Positions 35,376-46,182 of a DNA stretch of 64,000 bases are shown here, piece by piece (within the stretch, counting starts at the first letter, position 1; each line of letters starts with the position of its first letter). The DNA is from Heracleum sosnowskyi (taxonomy: Eukaryota > Streptophyta > Magnoliopsida > Apiales > Apiaceae), in assembly GCA_030848705.1 (NCBI GenBank), contig CM061245.1, positions 75,255,564 to 75,319,563 on the forward strand. Direction: 5' to 3'. A program made the position numbers and the translations under genes. The notes under the pieces were generated by a model, which saw nothing but the letters and a program-made list of their open reading frames with translations, made no database searches and was not told the origin of the DNA.

Positions 35376-36024
35376 TATAATAATAATATTTACCATAACT
35401 ATAAGTGTAATTGTCAAGTTTGTAAATATTTTTACTTTTATTAATATTGTTTAATCTTTTGAAAATCCATGAAACTATGTATATTCTATGTATTTAGTGG
35501 GCAAAAAACATAATTTTTTTTTTGGAGAAAGATGTAAATCCCTCTCATGTAATAGCCTCCACGTCTCTATAATAACACTTTCCCTAGTCTCAAGAATATC
35601 ACTTTAGGGGGTTTCAGTGTAACATAAATTTGAAGTAGTTCTAGTATTTTAAATTGTTACAGAATAAGATACTGGAAATTTAATTTTTATGTTACAATGC
35701 ACAGCTTTCCAATTCTTATGATTCAGACGGTTCAGACCATTATGTTTTTTTTGGGTGAATTTTTCTTTTCATAAGTGTTAACCTTGATGAAATATATTTG
35801 AAAAGAGGATAAAATTCAACTAATAAATTCTAATTGCAAGTTTGCAACTACTTGAAAATTAAATATTGAATAGTGATGTCTTCGTTATCTAACAGGGCAC
35901 ACATTAAGCAACGTCATTGAAAAATAGTATAGATTTGAATTTTCCGATCTATATTGAGTCAAAGTTTGATAGTTTCAATCGTTGTAAGCATTAATATTTG
36001 GATGTCCAACTGATTTATTTGCAG

Positions 36025-37910
36025 AGACGTTTTAAGTGGGCGGACGAGCAGGGTCCGATGATATCTTCTCTTTTCTGGCAGAAGTGCGCCGCTCGCACAA
36101 AAGACATCCTTTCAAAAGATCGAGAAAAAGCCAAGCACAATGCTGGCATTGACCATCCAGGCCACGCAATGGAACACATGCACGAGTATAGTCCCTGGTG
36201 GTGCTCCGCTGATATATGGGCTGAGATGTGTGTCCAGTGGAGAGACGAAAATTGGCAAAAGAAGCGCAAGATTGCTTCTAGTAACAGAGCTGGAGGTGGT
36301 GAGAAGGCAAAAGGTACCTACAAAGGTGGAAGTATCTCCCAGTTGCAGCATATGGCTGTCAAGGTATGATGAACAATTTTTATTTGTACAATCAAGAATT
36401 CTGAATGTCACATGTTTATCACTTTGTAATATTGGGATTCTGTTTTGTTTTGTATAGGAGTCTCAGTCTCAGGGTACTCCTATTCACTGGTTGGATGTGT
36501 ATGTGGAAACTCGTGATGGTCTGCCTGATGCTGTCAATATAGTGGTAATAAGTTTTGATTTTTTTGCTTTTGTGTTAGAGTTGAAAGCATATGATATAAT
36601 TTCGTTACAATTGACACAACCTATCAGAGATGAAAACATCTGATATAATTTCGTTATAATTGACCACTTACAACAATGAGACATAAGTATTCTAATTATG
36701 TCTCAATACTAATCAATTATAGCAATAATAATCAGCCAGAGCTAAGTAATCATTGATAGGGTATGGTTATACGTATAAGAGAATATTATAAAATATTAAT
36801 AGACAATACATATATTATCTATTATAAATGGTTGATACAGTTAACATGATACTATTATTTCTAAATAATTAGTTTCGGCTACACTCTATCAAGAATTCAA
36901 GATGGCATTATTATTCTTTATGATCTGCAGAAGTTCACACTGAAAATTCTTTACAGATACATATGATCTTTCAAAAGTTTATACAATAATTGAATATGCT
37001 GGCGAGTACTGCAGAGTCTTGTCTATTATACAGTGTACTTGTATTTCTGCCAAATTGACAATCAAAATTTGTGCTCTCGAGTCAGCTAGTGTATAAGCCT
37101 GATAACATGCATCTAATTGTTATCTTAGATCATTATACTTTATTTGGTGTCATGGCCAGAATTAAAAAACACAAAACCATACACAAGTTTTCTAATATTT
37201 GTAGGATGTGATTTTGTTTAGACACTACTTGGGTAACATCAGTTGCAAATTTGACAGTTGTGCTATTTAACCAAAGTCTTTAAGCCAAACAATATTCAGG
37301 AATCAGATGCATGTTATCACTATATTAATTTCTGTTATATTTTTACCAATTTATTGTTAACTATTTAATTGTTAATGTTTTGACAGAATACTTATCGTCG
37401 TTTATTTGATGAGCGATATCCTGAGGGTACCGATCGTCCGAATATTGATCTGGAGTTGTGGGAAAGGGCGTCCATTGTTAAGAAAAACTATGTGAAAGGT
37501 CGAGGGCAACGACGACGCCGATCCATCAGTGGTTCCTCAGGTAACACACAGTGTTCACAGTCATCAAGATAGACATCTGTTCATACTCCGGCTGACTGTG
37601 TCAGAGCCATATGCCAAAATCGCGAGCTTCTTCTTGAACTGGGAGGTCATCTGGGGGCTATGGATCCCGAGGATCTGGCTCGTGCAGTAGCGGCGGCAGC
37701 AACATCACAGCAGCAAGATGGCGATGAGGTATTTTCATTTAGTAAAGTATTATGAATTTCTATTCTTTATGTTCTTGAGTGGCAGAATTAGTTTGTTATA
37801 CATAGTCATAATATATACCAATATGTATATGTAATATTCTTTTATTATTTTAATACTTGTAGGGATCACATCATGATGATCAAGATGACGGGTTTGGTGG
37901 ATCTTCATAG
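36025..37910 (+). CDS. TNPA-like plant transposase (Transposase_24/Ptta-En-Spm type), four exons
   Basis: Second CACTA protein, in the family expected to bind subterminal repeats. Proposed exons: 36025-36363, 36458-36544, 37387-37728 and 37863-37910, each bounded by AG and GT. Exon 1 holds the family core FKWADEQGPMISSLFWQKCA, KDILSKDREKAKH, SPWWCSADIWAEM and the GGGEKAKGTYKGGSIS block. Exon 2 has PIHWLDVYVETRDG. Exon 3 has YRRLFDERYPEG, DLELWERAS and KGRGQRRRRS, later RELLLELGGHLGAM with a heptad-like pattern. Exon 4 is an acidic tail ending at TAG 37908-37910. A single TAG near 37570 in exon 3 breaks the frame unless spliced around. The N-terminal start is not resolved. Confidence 0.72.
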
Positions 37911-38819
37911 GGTGTCTTACTCACATTATGTTTTATATTTCTGTTAGAACTCGTACTTGGTTACATTTATGATTTCGTATTGTATTTTCGTACTCCAATG
38001 ATACTCGAACCTATGGATGTGGTCTTATTCGTTTTTTAGATTATGGAAAGATATTTGCACTTTTATATTAATCTGATTTGATTATTTTTGATTCCAGAAA
38101 ATGTTTATAATGTTGTGAATATGTCCTGCAAAATGTATTGTGAATGTTTTGAGAAAACAGGTATAAAATTTTAGATTATGTGCTAAATATAAATAAATAA
38201 AAAAATATATATATATATATATATTCTGGAAAATAGGTATTAGTGACCGAAATCGGTAGCTAAAGTTAGTAGCAAAAAAATTAGTAGCTAAAAAAATGCG
38301 CAACAATTAGCGACCAAATTCAGTAGCTATTATTATTCGAAAAAAGTACTACTTTTAGCGACCAAAACTTTGTAGCTATTGATAGTCGCAACAAATTAGC
38401 GACTGATATTGGTAGCCAGTGGTGGTTGCTGGATTTAAAACTATTAGCGACGGTGCTATAGTAGCTAAAGGTGGTCGCCACTAATAGCGACCGGATTCTG
38501 TAGCTATAGTAGTCGCAACAGTTTGTAACCAAAAACGGCAACCAAACTTAGTCGCCAGATATAGCGACGGCCATCCGTCGCCGGGTTAGTCGCGGACACG
38601 TGGATTTCTTTCTAATTGTCGCTGACTCAGCTTAGTGACCAAGTCGGTCGCCAAACGCCGTCGCTACGACTGCGGTCGCAATAGGGCGTCGCAAAAAGAC
38701 CATTTAGCGACCAGTTTTTCTGCCACCAACTTTAGCGACTGGAAGCGGTCGCTGAAACCCATCCGCTACAGACTTCTGTCGCGGATGAGCGGTCGCTGAT
38801 AGAGTTGTTTCTTGTAGTG
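37911..38819. repeat. CACTA-1 3' UTR and right subterminal repeats
   Basis: 37911-38195 is probable 3' UTR. (AT)n at 38200-38223. From about 38240 to the terminus are clustered TAGCGACC, GTAGCTA and GGTCGC words in both orientations, mirroring the left end. Confidence 0.78.
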
Positions 38820-39410
38820 GTATCTCAATTCGTAATTGAGAATCAAACTAAAAACGTAGTTCTATAGTGAAGGATCAGGGTCCTTATATAGGCGTCAGGA
38901 GCCTCGTATTTAGAGTATGTTTAGGAGACTTAGCGAATAAGTCTCTTTTTTTATGGTGGATAAGGATTGTATTTCTTGGTTGGCAAGTCTTTTACTTATC
39001 GTAAGATAAGAACTGTGACTAGTTATTTCCTTTGATTGAGATTCTAGATCCTTCTTTGTAAGGGGCAGACTTTTTGAAGATTTTATCACACTTTGGACTC
39101 TTTTTATAAGCTGTAGATTTTCCCTTTTTATTAATTACGAAATTAATAAATAAATAGGGTTTCAGACCTTGTTTATCGGGTCTAAATCTTGGACCAATAT
39201 AGGTCTAATTAATACGTCATTAATTATATTTCTAGGGTTATTTTTAGCCCATATCAATGGGTCTCCTCTCTTGTATTTTGGGACACCTAGAATTTTATAG
39301 TTAACAATGTAGTTTCATACGTTCAGTTTTTATAATTCCAGCAATTTATTTTCCGGAGGCTATTTACTGTCTTTGATTTTCTGGCATCAATTTCTGTTTG
39401 TTCTTCTGTT

Positions 39411-39926
39411 ATTTCTCGGAAGGAAGTACACCTTAATTTGCATAGTATTGTAGTTACAATCCTGCTTTTACATATTATGCATGCTTGTTTTAGATTTAAT
39501 ATTATATAATTATTTTGCCATTTAACTTGTGTTTGGCCACGTTTATTCACCATTATTAATATATATAATATTTAAGCATCTCTTACCAGCCTAGTTCACA
39601 TGTTTTATATGTTAATTATAATTGTTTTTATTTTAATTAGGATCATGTCTAGCTAATTTTATTGTCCTAGGATGAAAATGAAATTAATTTAATTATTTTT
39701 GATATCTTCTCGTTTCTATTAATTGATTCTCATATATTTCTTTTTTGGTATTTAATTGTTCTTCAGTTATTTCTCGAAACGAAGTACACCTTAATTTGCA
39801 TAGTATTGTAGTTACAATCCTGCTTTTACATATTATGCATGCTTGTTTTAGATTTAATATTATATAATTATTGTGCCATTTAACTTGTGTTTGGCCACGT
39901 TTATTCACCATTATTAATATATATAA
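39411..39926. repeat. 358-bp tandem duplication in solo LTR D
   Basis: ATTTCTCGGAAGGAAGTACACC starts at 39411 and a near copy at 39769. The second unit is cut by CACTA-2 at 39926 and continues at 44898-45090. The intact first unit shows the empty site ATATATAATATTTAAG. Confidence 0.9.
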
Positions 39927-41055
39927 CACTACACCAAAAACGGCCTTTTCCTACCATATAAATCATACCAAAAAAACTTGGTAGGAATTGACCCCCCAAT
40001 TCCTACCGACGACAAATATGGTAGGAAATGGTCCGTGTGGGGCCCGAAATCTGTAAAAGCGCGGACCAATTCCTACCGATTGTTGGTAGGAAAATAAAAC
40101 CTACCAACATCGGTAGGTTTTGCCTGCATTTTCACAAAGTTAAGACCCCACCATCCTAATCATCAGCCTTGTCATATTTTTAACTAATAAACAATTTTTA
40201 TAAAATAAAAAATATTTTCAATATGCTGTGGTCATTTCCTACCATATATGGTAGGAAACTAAAACCTACCAAATCTGGTAGGTTTTATTCTTGATGGTAC
40301 CCCACCATCCACATCATCAGCCATATCATAATTTAAGTAATAAATAATTTTTTAAAAATAATAAAATTTTTAATTCTGTCATGGTCATTTCCTACCATAT
40401 ATGGTAGGAAAATAAAACCTACCAAATCTGGTAGGTTTTATTCGTGATGGTACCCCACCATCCACATCATCGTCCCAATCATATTTTAAAGTAATAAACA
40501 TTTTTTTTAAATACGAAATATTTTCATTCTGTCAAGGCCATTTCCTACCATATATGGTAGGAAATAGTCACTGACGAATTTTGGACCCCCACCACCTTTT
40601 TGCTTTTCCGCCAAAAATTTAACAGAAAAGTTGAATTTCCCGTGCACATCAAAACCTACCATTGTTGGTAGGTTTTAATCGATTAATAAAATAATACAAA
40701 ATAAAATTAATGGAGAATGTGTTTATATTATATTTTTTGTTGATCGGTTATCATATTTTTTGTTAATCAAACTCTAGGGACATAAAGATTTACTCATTTT
40801 AGTAGTGGAAGATAAAAATTAGTTGAATTAAACTTACATATTTAGGTACCTATGTTATTCGTTAAAACCTAATTATATCGAAAAAATTAAAAATATAAAG
40901 ACGTATGGATAAATTAAATTTTTTATATGAAACGTCGTTTTGTAGTTTGATGAATGTAAGGAAAAAAATTTAGACAAAAAGGAATTACAAAAAGTTAAAA
41001 TCGTTTAGAAAATGAAAGAGTGTTAGAAAATTGAGTTAGAGTTTATACTCATGTT

Positions 41056-41670
41056 TTAGGGGTTGTCTAGGGTTACACTGTTTGATTTCTATTTATTTTT
41101 TTTCAACGATCCAACCTTACGGATGATTAAATATGTTGATTTCTTAGTTTTATACAAAATATTGGATTTTTTTAATTTAAACTCTTATATTTTTATAATA
41201 CATCTATTTATTAAACTTGTACTTTACAAAACTTGAATTGGAATATCATATATCAATTATTTGCTGATTTAGTATAAAAAGCTAGTTTGGCGCAGTGGTT
41301 GTTCACTTGGTTATTATTGGAGAGGGCACGAGTTTGAATCCGTGCAATCCAAAATTTTAATCGCCTAAAATTTTACGAAAAAATTGAATTTCCCTTTTTA
41401 GGGGTTGTTTAGGGTTACACTTTTTGATTTTTTTTGATTTTTTTTCAACGATCTAACCTTACGGATGATTAAATATTTTGATTTCTTAGCTGTATGTAAA
41501 ATTTTAGAATTTTTTAATTTAAGCTCCTATATTTTTATAATTAATCTATCTATCAAACTTATAATTTACAAAACTTGAACTGAAATATGATATATGAGTA
41601 AATTGCATATTTAGTACAAAAAACGATGTTGGTGCAGTGGTTACGCACTTGGTTATTCTTAGAGAGGACA
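41056..41670. repeat. 342-bp direct repeat with tRNA-like boxes
   Basis: Copy 1 starts at TTAGGGGTTGTCTAGGG (41056) and copy 2 at 41398. Both contain TTTTTCAACGATC(C/T)AACCTTACGGATG, which is the reverse complement of the CATCCGTACGGTTGGATCGTCG core of the following array. The region therefore faces the array as an inverted repeat. Confidence 0.8.
41288..41341 (+). ncRNA. tRNA-like Pol III promoter remnant (SINE-like), tentative
   Basis: TGGCGCAGTGG (41288-41298) fits an A-box and GTTTGAATCC (41332-41341) fits a B-box with one mismatch, about 34 nt apart. The second repeat copy keeps the A-box-like GGTGCAGTGG at about 41629 but has lost the B-box. No cloverleaf was established; this is not a functional tRNA gene. 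Confidence 0.35.
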
Positions 41671-42960
41671 GTTAGAAATACAAGTCAAAGTACTATTTGA
41701 CTCTTAAAATCTCAAACCAAATAAATATATTATTTTCCAAAAAAATTAAAAATATCAATAAAATAGATAGATCTTCACATCTGTACGGTTGGATCATCGA
41801 TAAATATTTTTAAAAAAATTGAAACACCAATTCGGGTGGAACACTAGTTAGAAGTACAAGTCAAAGTACTAATTAACTGTTAAAATCTCAAATCAAATAA
41901 ATTTATTCTTTTCCAAAAATTTTGAAATATCATTACAATATATAGATTTTCACATCCGTACGGTTGGATCGTCGATAAATATTTTTAAAAAAATCAAAAC
42001 ACCAATTCGGGAGAAACACTAGTTAGAAGTACAAGTCAAAGTACTAATTGACTCTTAAAATCTCAAACCAAATAAATTTATTATTTTCCAAAAAATTTAA
42101 AATATCATTAAAATAGATAGATCTTCACATCTGTACGGTTGGATCATCGATAAATATTTTTAAAAAAATTGAAACACCAATTCGGGTGAAAACACTAGTT
42201 AGAAGTACAAGTCAAAGTACTAATTGACCGTTAAAATCTCAAATCAAATAAATTTATTCTTTTCCAAAATTTTTGAAATATCATTACAATATATAGATTT
42301 TCACATCCGTACGGTTGGATCGTCGATAAATATTTTTAAAAACATCGAAACACCAATTCGGGAGAAACACTAGTTAGAAGTACAAGTCAAAGTACTAATT
42401 GACTCTTAAAATCTCAAACCAAATAAATTTATTATTTTCCAAAAAATTTAAAATATCATTAAAATAGATATATCTTCACATCTGTACGGTTGGATCATCG
42501 ATAAATATTTTTAAAAAAATTGAAACACCAATTCGGGATAAAATAGTAGTTAGAAGACAAGTCAAAGTACTAATTGACTCTGAGAATCTCAAACAAAATA
42601 AATTTATTATTTTCCAAAAATTTAAAAATATCATTAAAATAAATAGATATTCACATCCGTACGGTTGGATCGTCGGTAAATATTTTTAAAAAAATCGAAA
42701 CACCAATTCTGGTGGAAACACTAGTTAGAAGTACAAGTCGAAGTACTAATTGGCTGTTAAAATCTCAAATCAAATAAATTTATTATTTTCCAAATTTTTT
42801 GAAATATCATTAAATATGTAGATTTTCACATCTGTACGGTTGGATCGGCGATAAATATTTTTTAAAAAATTAAAACACCAATTCGGGAGAAAACACTAGT
42901 TAGAAGTATAAGTCAAAGTACTAATTGACTCATAAAATCTCAAACCAAATAAATTTATAT
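41671..42960. repeat. Satellite-like array, about 175-bp unit, 7.3 copies, dimeric higher order
   Basis: GTTAGAAGTACAAGTCAAAG starts at 41671, 41847, 42022, 42198, 42373, 42549, 42724 and 42899. Two unit types alternate: type A has TCTGTACGGTTGGATCATCG and GACTCTTAAAATC; type B has TCCGTACGGTTGGATCGTCG and CTGTTAAAATC. The order is A-B-A-B-A-A'-B-A(partial), i.e. a 350-351 bp dimer. Lies inside CACTA-2. Confidence 0.93.
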
Positions 42961-44336
42961 TTTAAATTATGATAAATGATCGAAAATCGAGAATCAAAAC
43001 TTTCAATGTTTCGGCTATTATATAATATAGTATAGATAAATATAGATATTATTTTAATTTTTATAAGTAGAAGAAAAGAACGAAAATCGAAAATTAAAAT
43101 ATTTAATATTTTGGATTTAATACATGTTGTAATTATAATGATGACAATGTTTATAAATATTATAGTAGTAGAGAGATGATTTGCACAATTTAAAACAAAC
43201 GTGCATAAAATTAAGGATAACAATTTATAAAATTTATAAAAAATGAATACATTTCTAAATTTTACCTCCAAAATGAAAACATGTACGTGAAAGTAAATTT
43301 AGCAAAAAAAAAATGAAAAATGTAGGTGAAAGTTGAGTAGACTAGTACTAGTAGAATGATAATCTTGTCCACTCAAAATTTACCATCCAACGCCAACTAC
43401 ACTACCCAACTCAGCAATCCAGGTGAAGCTAAACTAACCAATAATAAACCAGCACGAACCTCTACAACTCAATCTTATCTCCGCCCCTTGTTCATTCTTA
43501 ATCCACCAATTCCTCAGCATCTATTCCCCTCGTTTCTTTTCGCCCATTCTACAAATTCTCATTCATCAAACTCCAGCATATCATTTTAAATAGTTTTTTC
43601 TATGTAGAAATTGTCGAAGGAAGTCAGCTTAGAAGAATCGTAAAGCTTCATGAGAGTAGAAGAAATGAAGCCTTGAAAGAAGTCGGCGAGAGGAAACGTG
43701 TGAAACCTCCGAAGGGAGCACCTTCAGTGCAGAGACGGAACAATGAACAGAGTGAAGAGCGTAGAAGCATATAAGATATCTTCAAGTTTTTAAGCATTAT
43801 AATCATTTTTTTTCTTTGTTTTTGAATTTATGATTATTTTATATAAAAATTGTAATTGTTTGTATAATTTGATTTGTATTTATGAACTAAATTTTACAGA
43901 TATTTGCTTTGTCTTCCATAACCATGTACCGTCATATACTCTGTAATACATCTATATGTGGGTTTGTGGTTTACTTTAACTGAGTTAACTCAGTTCACAT
44001 ACAACTGCAAGGGTTCAACATGTTCTTACTCGGTTTCTCATTTTTTTTAAAAACGTGATGTGTTAAAATCGACTGATATCAGTGTAATTTAATTTGTGGG
44101 AGGGAAATTCAAATTTTCACAAAATTTTGAATTGAAATCTTGAAATTTAAAATTTGATAAAAGCAATGGAAAGAACGGTCGATTTTATATAAATTCCACC
44201 GAAAAACATAAAATCCACCCTCTTAAAAGCCACCGATTGTTTCGGTCGATTTTATACTAAAAGCAACCAAATCCAGTTGATTATAGCTAAATTCCACCGA
44301 TTTTTGGTGGTGGATTTTATTGATTTTTGTTGTAGT
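42961..44336. other. Interior of CACTA-2 with an orphan CACTA-type terminus
   Basis: No supported gene. A GC-richer stretch at 43580-43760 may be a captured fragment, unidentified. 44150-44322 has repeated TCCACCGA/TCGGTGG words and ends TTTTTGTTGTAGTG at 44336, which is the reverse of a CACTACAACAAAA terminus and differs from the CACTA-2 ends. The matching left end was not found. Confidence 0.5.
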
Positions 44337-45410
44337 GCTTCATAAGATTTCCTACCGTCTTCATAGCATTTCCTACCGTCTTCCTAACATTTTCCAGAAT
44401 TGATGAATGCGGTAGGTTTTAACTAGTAGGAATTACTGAAGGTGGTAGGAATTGCTTGGTAGGAATAGCTATTTTTATGTGCTTCTGTTATAAAACCTAC
44501 CATTTTGGTGCCTCTTGAGTTGGTAGGAAATGCGTTGGTAGGATTTGGTTGGTAGGAAATAGTCCTTGACCAGGGTCAAATGTGACCCCACAAAATGACG
44601 TGGCAGTGACCCCCACTCGTGACACGTGGCATGACATGTCAACCTGGTGGCAAGTGACGTGTCGGGGTCCACCGCCATGTGGCCGTCGATGTGGCTGTTG
44701 ATGTGGCTCGCCACATGGACAACCATTTGGCATGTGGGGCCGTTTAAGAAACATACCACCAATTCCTACCATCACCAATTCCGACCTGAGCAATTCCTAC
44801 CATGTCGAATGGTAGGAATTGACACCAATTCCTACCGATTGACCCCCAAAACCTACCATTTTCGTGGTAGGAAAAGGCCGTTTTTGGTGTAGTGTAATAT
44901 TTAAGCATCTCTTACCAGCCTAGTTCACATGTTTTATATGTTAATAATAATTGTTTTTATTTTAATTAGGATCATGTCTAGCTAATTTTATTGCCCTAGG
45001 ATGAAAATGAAGTTAATTTAATTATTTTTGATTTCTTCTCGTTCCTATTAATTGATTCTCATAATTTTTCTTGGTGTTTAATTGTTCAATTGACAAAGTA
45101 ATTTTGATATATTATTGTTACCGGATTTATTTTTCATAGCCTATGCTTGCTACATGAAGTTTTGATAGGTTATTGTTAGATAACAAGTTTCATAGTATAT
45201 GCTTGTTTCGTTAATTGATATATCTTATTTGTGAAGAAAAGAGAATTGATTTTAGGGCGAGTTGATTTTAATTGTGATTGATTAATGGATTCGGATGCCT
45301 AGGTTTTCCTTATTTGATTTTGAAAATACATAGTCTCTGTGAATCGATTTGTGATTGCTACAACTAAACACTGTGCGCTTGCAGTTACATTATTTTTACA
45401 CATCAACCAC

Positions 45411-46080
45411 TAACATGCCAATTGACACAATATGCTGGTTGTTGAATGCGGATTCCACTTCATGGACTTCTCCTCTGAAGGGAATGATTGCTACATGTTG
45501 GATCTTACCAAGATTCATCTTTTAAAAGCCAGAACCATTTGGAATTCTATTAGGTACTTTGATTTGGCACCTAGGTGGACTACGATGGTATGGTGCAAGC
45601 TCAGGGTAAACATGTTTGCATTCATTAAGTGGTTGGCTTGTTTGGGATGTCTTCCCACGACGTCTCGTTTAGCTAGGTTTGGATGTGCAATCAAGAAATA
45701 TAGGCATGTCTGCCATCCACACCAGAATAAATAGAGTTTTCCTCTACAATATATTTTCTGCATTGTTGGGAAGGAAACCGTTGATCATTTATTTCCTAAT
45801 TAATTGCCCTTATACATAGTATCTTCTTCGAAGACTTCTAATGCCTCTTCAGATTGACATCCAGGGTTATTCTAAACCTGGCTCCACTTCACATATTGTT
45901 TGAATGAACAGTTAATCAGTGTGCCATGGGAATTTGTTAGATGCATCATCCAAACCATGGTATAGCATATATGGAGGCAAAGAAATCAAAGGCTCCATGA
46001 CGGCAATTTCCACACCTAGGCGAATTTCCCATCGGATTGCGATTTATTATTTAAATAAACTACAATGTGTTACAAAAAAA
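45411..46080 (+). pseudogene. LINE (L1-type) ORF2 fragment, right half with 3' end
   Basis: Continuation of the LINE at 11319-12078 after the compound insertion. Recognisable pieces are PIDTICWLLNADS, then in a shifted frame MVWCKLRVNMFAFIKWLACLG and LPTTSRLARFG, typical of the zf-RVT region at the ORF2 C-terminus, and later IWRQRNQRLHDGNF. The fragment ends in ATGTGTTACAAAAAAA (46064-46080), a probable 3' terminus with a short A-tail. Several stops and shifts make it inactive. ORF2 would supply endonuclease and RT for target-primed insertion; here only the C-terminal third is represented across both halves. Confidence 0.8.
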
Positions 46081-46092
46081 TAACTCATAAAA

Positions 46093-46182
46093 ACTTCTTT
46101 TTCTTTGCTGAAGCTAACTCATGTTAAATTTATATCTTAACTTCTTTTTCTTTCCTGAAGCTAATTCATGTTAACTTATACA
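46093..46182. repeat. Imperfect tandem duplication of about 53 bp
   Basis: CTTCTTTTTCTTTGCTGAAGCTAACTCATGTTAA is followed by a near copy with TTCCTGAAGCTAATTCATGTTAA. Directly after the LINE A-tail. Confidence 0.75.

Larger units (their letters stand above)
30891..38819 (+). mobile_element. CACTA (En/Spm) transposon CACTA-1, 7.93 kb
   Basis: Terminal inverted repeats of about 32 bp begin CACTACAAGAAACA on both ends with one mismatch. Target duplication GTA at 30888-30890 and 38820-38822. The uninterrupted site is visible in the other element B LTR. Subterminal regions carry many GCGACC/GGTCGC words. Encodes a truncated TNP2-type transposase and a TNPA-like protein on the plus strand. With the TNP2 core missing it should be non-autonomous. 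Confidence 0.95.
12325..39256 (-). mobile_element. Ty3/gypsy element B (gag-pro only), host of two further insertions
   Basis: Minus strand. 5' LTR: 39256 to 30776 (split by CACTA-1). Primer site: 30758-30773. gag: 30742 to 29360. Protease: 16507 to 15791. Noncoding or antisense region follows, then a polypurine tract (12874-12885) and the 3' LTR (12873 to 12325). Flanks are TTGGG (12320-12324) and ATGGG (39257-39261), a target duplication with one mismatch. Without insertions the element is about 6.1 kb. Reverse transcriptase, RNase H and integrase are not recognisable, so it is non-autonomous. Confidence 0.85.
30776..39256 (-). repeat. 5' LTR of element B, split by CACTA-1
   Basis: 30776-30890 and 38823-39256 together match the 549-bp 3' LTR at 12325-12873. 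The continuous copy shows that CACTA-1 entered at CCTAC-GTA-TCTC and duplicated GTA. Confidence 0.92.
39927..44894. mobile_element. CACTA-2, 4.97-kb non-autonomous CACTA element
   Basis: Perfect terminal inverted repeats of about 29 bp, beginning CACTACACCAAAAACGGCCT. TAA duplication at 39924-39926 and 44895-44897. Both ends carry dense CCTACCA/TGGTAGG motifs (39940-40680 and 44340-44890). No transposase motif was found in any frame. The interior holds a 342-bp direct repeat, a 175-bp array and an orphan CACTA-type terminus. Confidence 0.93.
12079..45405. mobile_element. Solo LTR (D) splitting the LINE, itself heavily nested
   Basis: Begins TGATAGGTCC at 12079, ends TTTTTACACATCA at 45405, and is flanked by ACCAC duplications (12074-12078 and 45406-45410). 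Its own sequence is 12079-12324, 39257-39926 and 44898-45405, about 1.42 kb. Everything else inside is later insertion (element B and CACTA-2). The LINE frame matches across the boundary when the insert and one duplication are ignored. With no primer site or coding region of its own, it is best read as a solo LTR of an unassigned family. Confidence 0.75.

Noticed and set aside
12323..39261. Alternative LTR B border at 12328/30779 (TGTGGA...)
   Set aside because: Gives flanks GGTGT and ATGGG that do not match and a primer site 5 nt away; the border at 12325/30776 gives TTGGG/ATGGG and the usual 2-nt spacing.
44475..44793. Overlapping minus ORFs of 95 and 98 codons near the right end of CACTA-2
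   Set aside because: They lie in subterminal repeats and GC-richer noncoding sequence; no homology visible.
46081..46110. Target-site duplication of the LINE at its 3' side
   Set aside because: No word after the A-tail matches the sequence before 11319; the 5' junction or the 3' flank has probably been altered.
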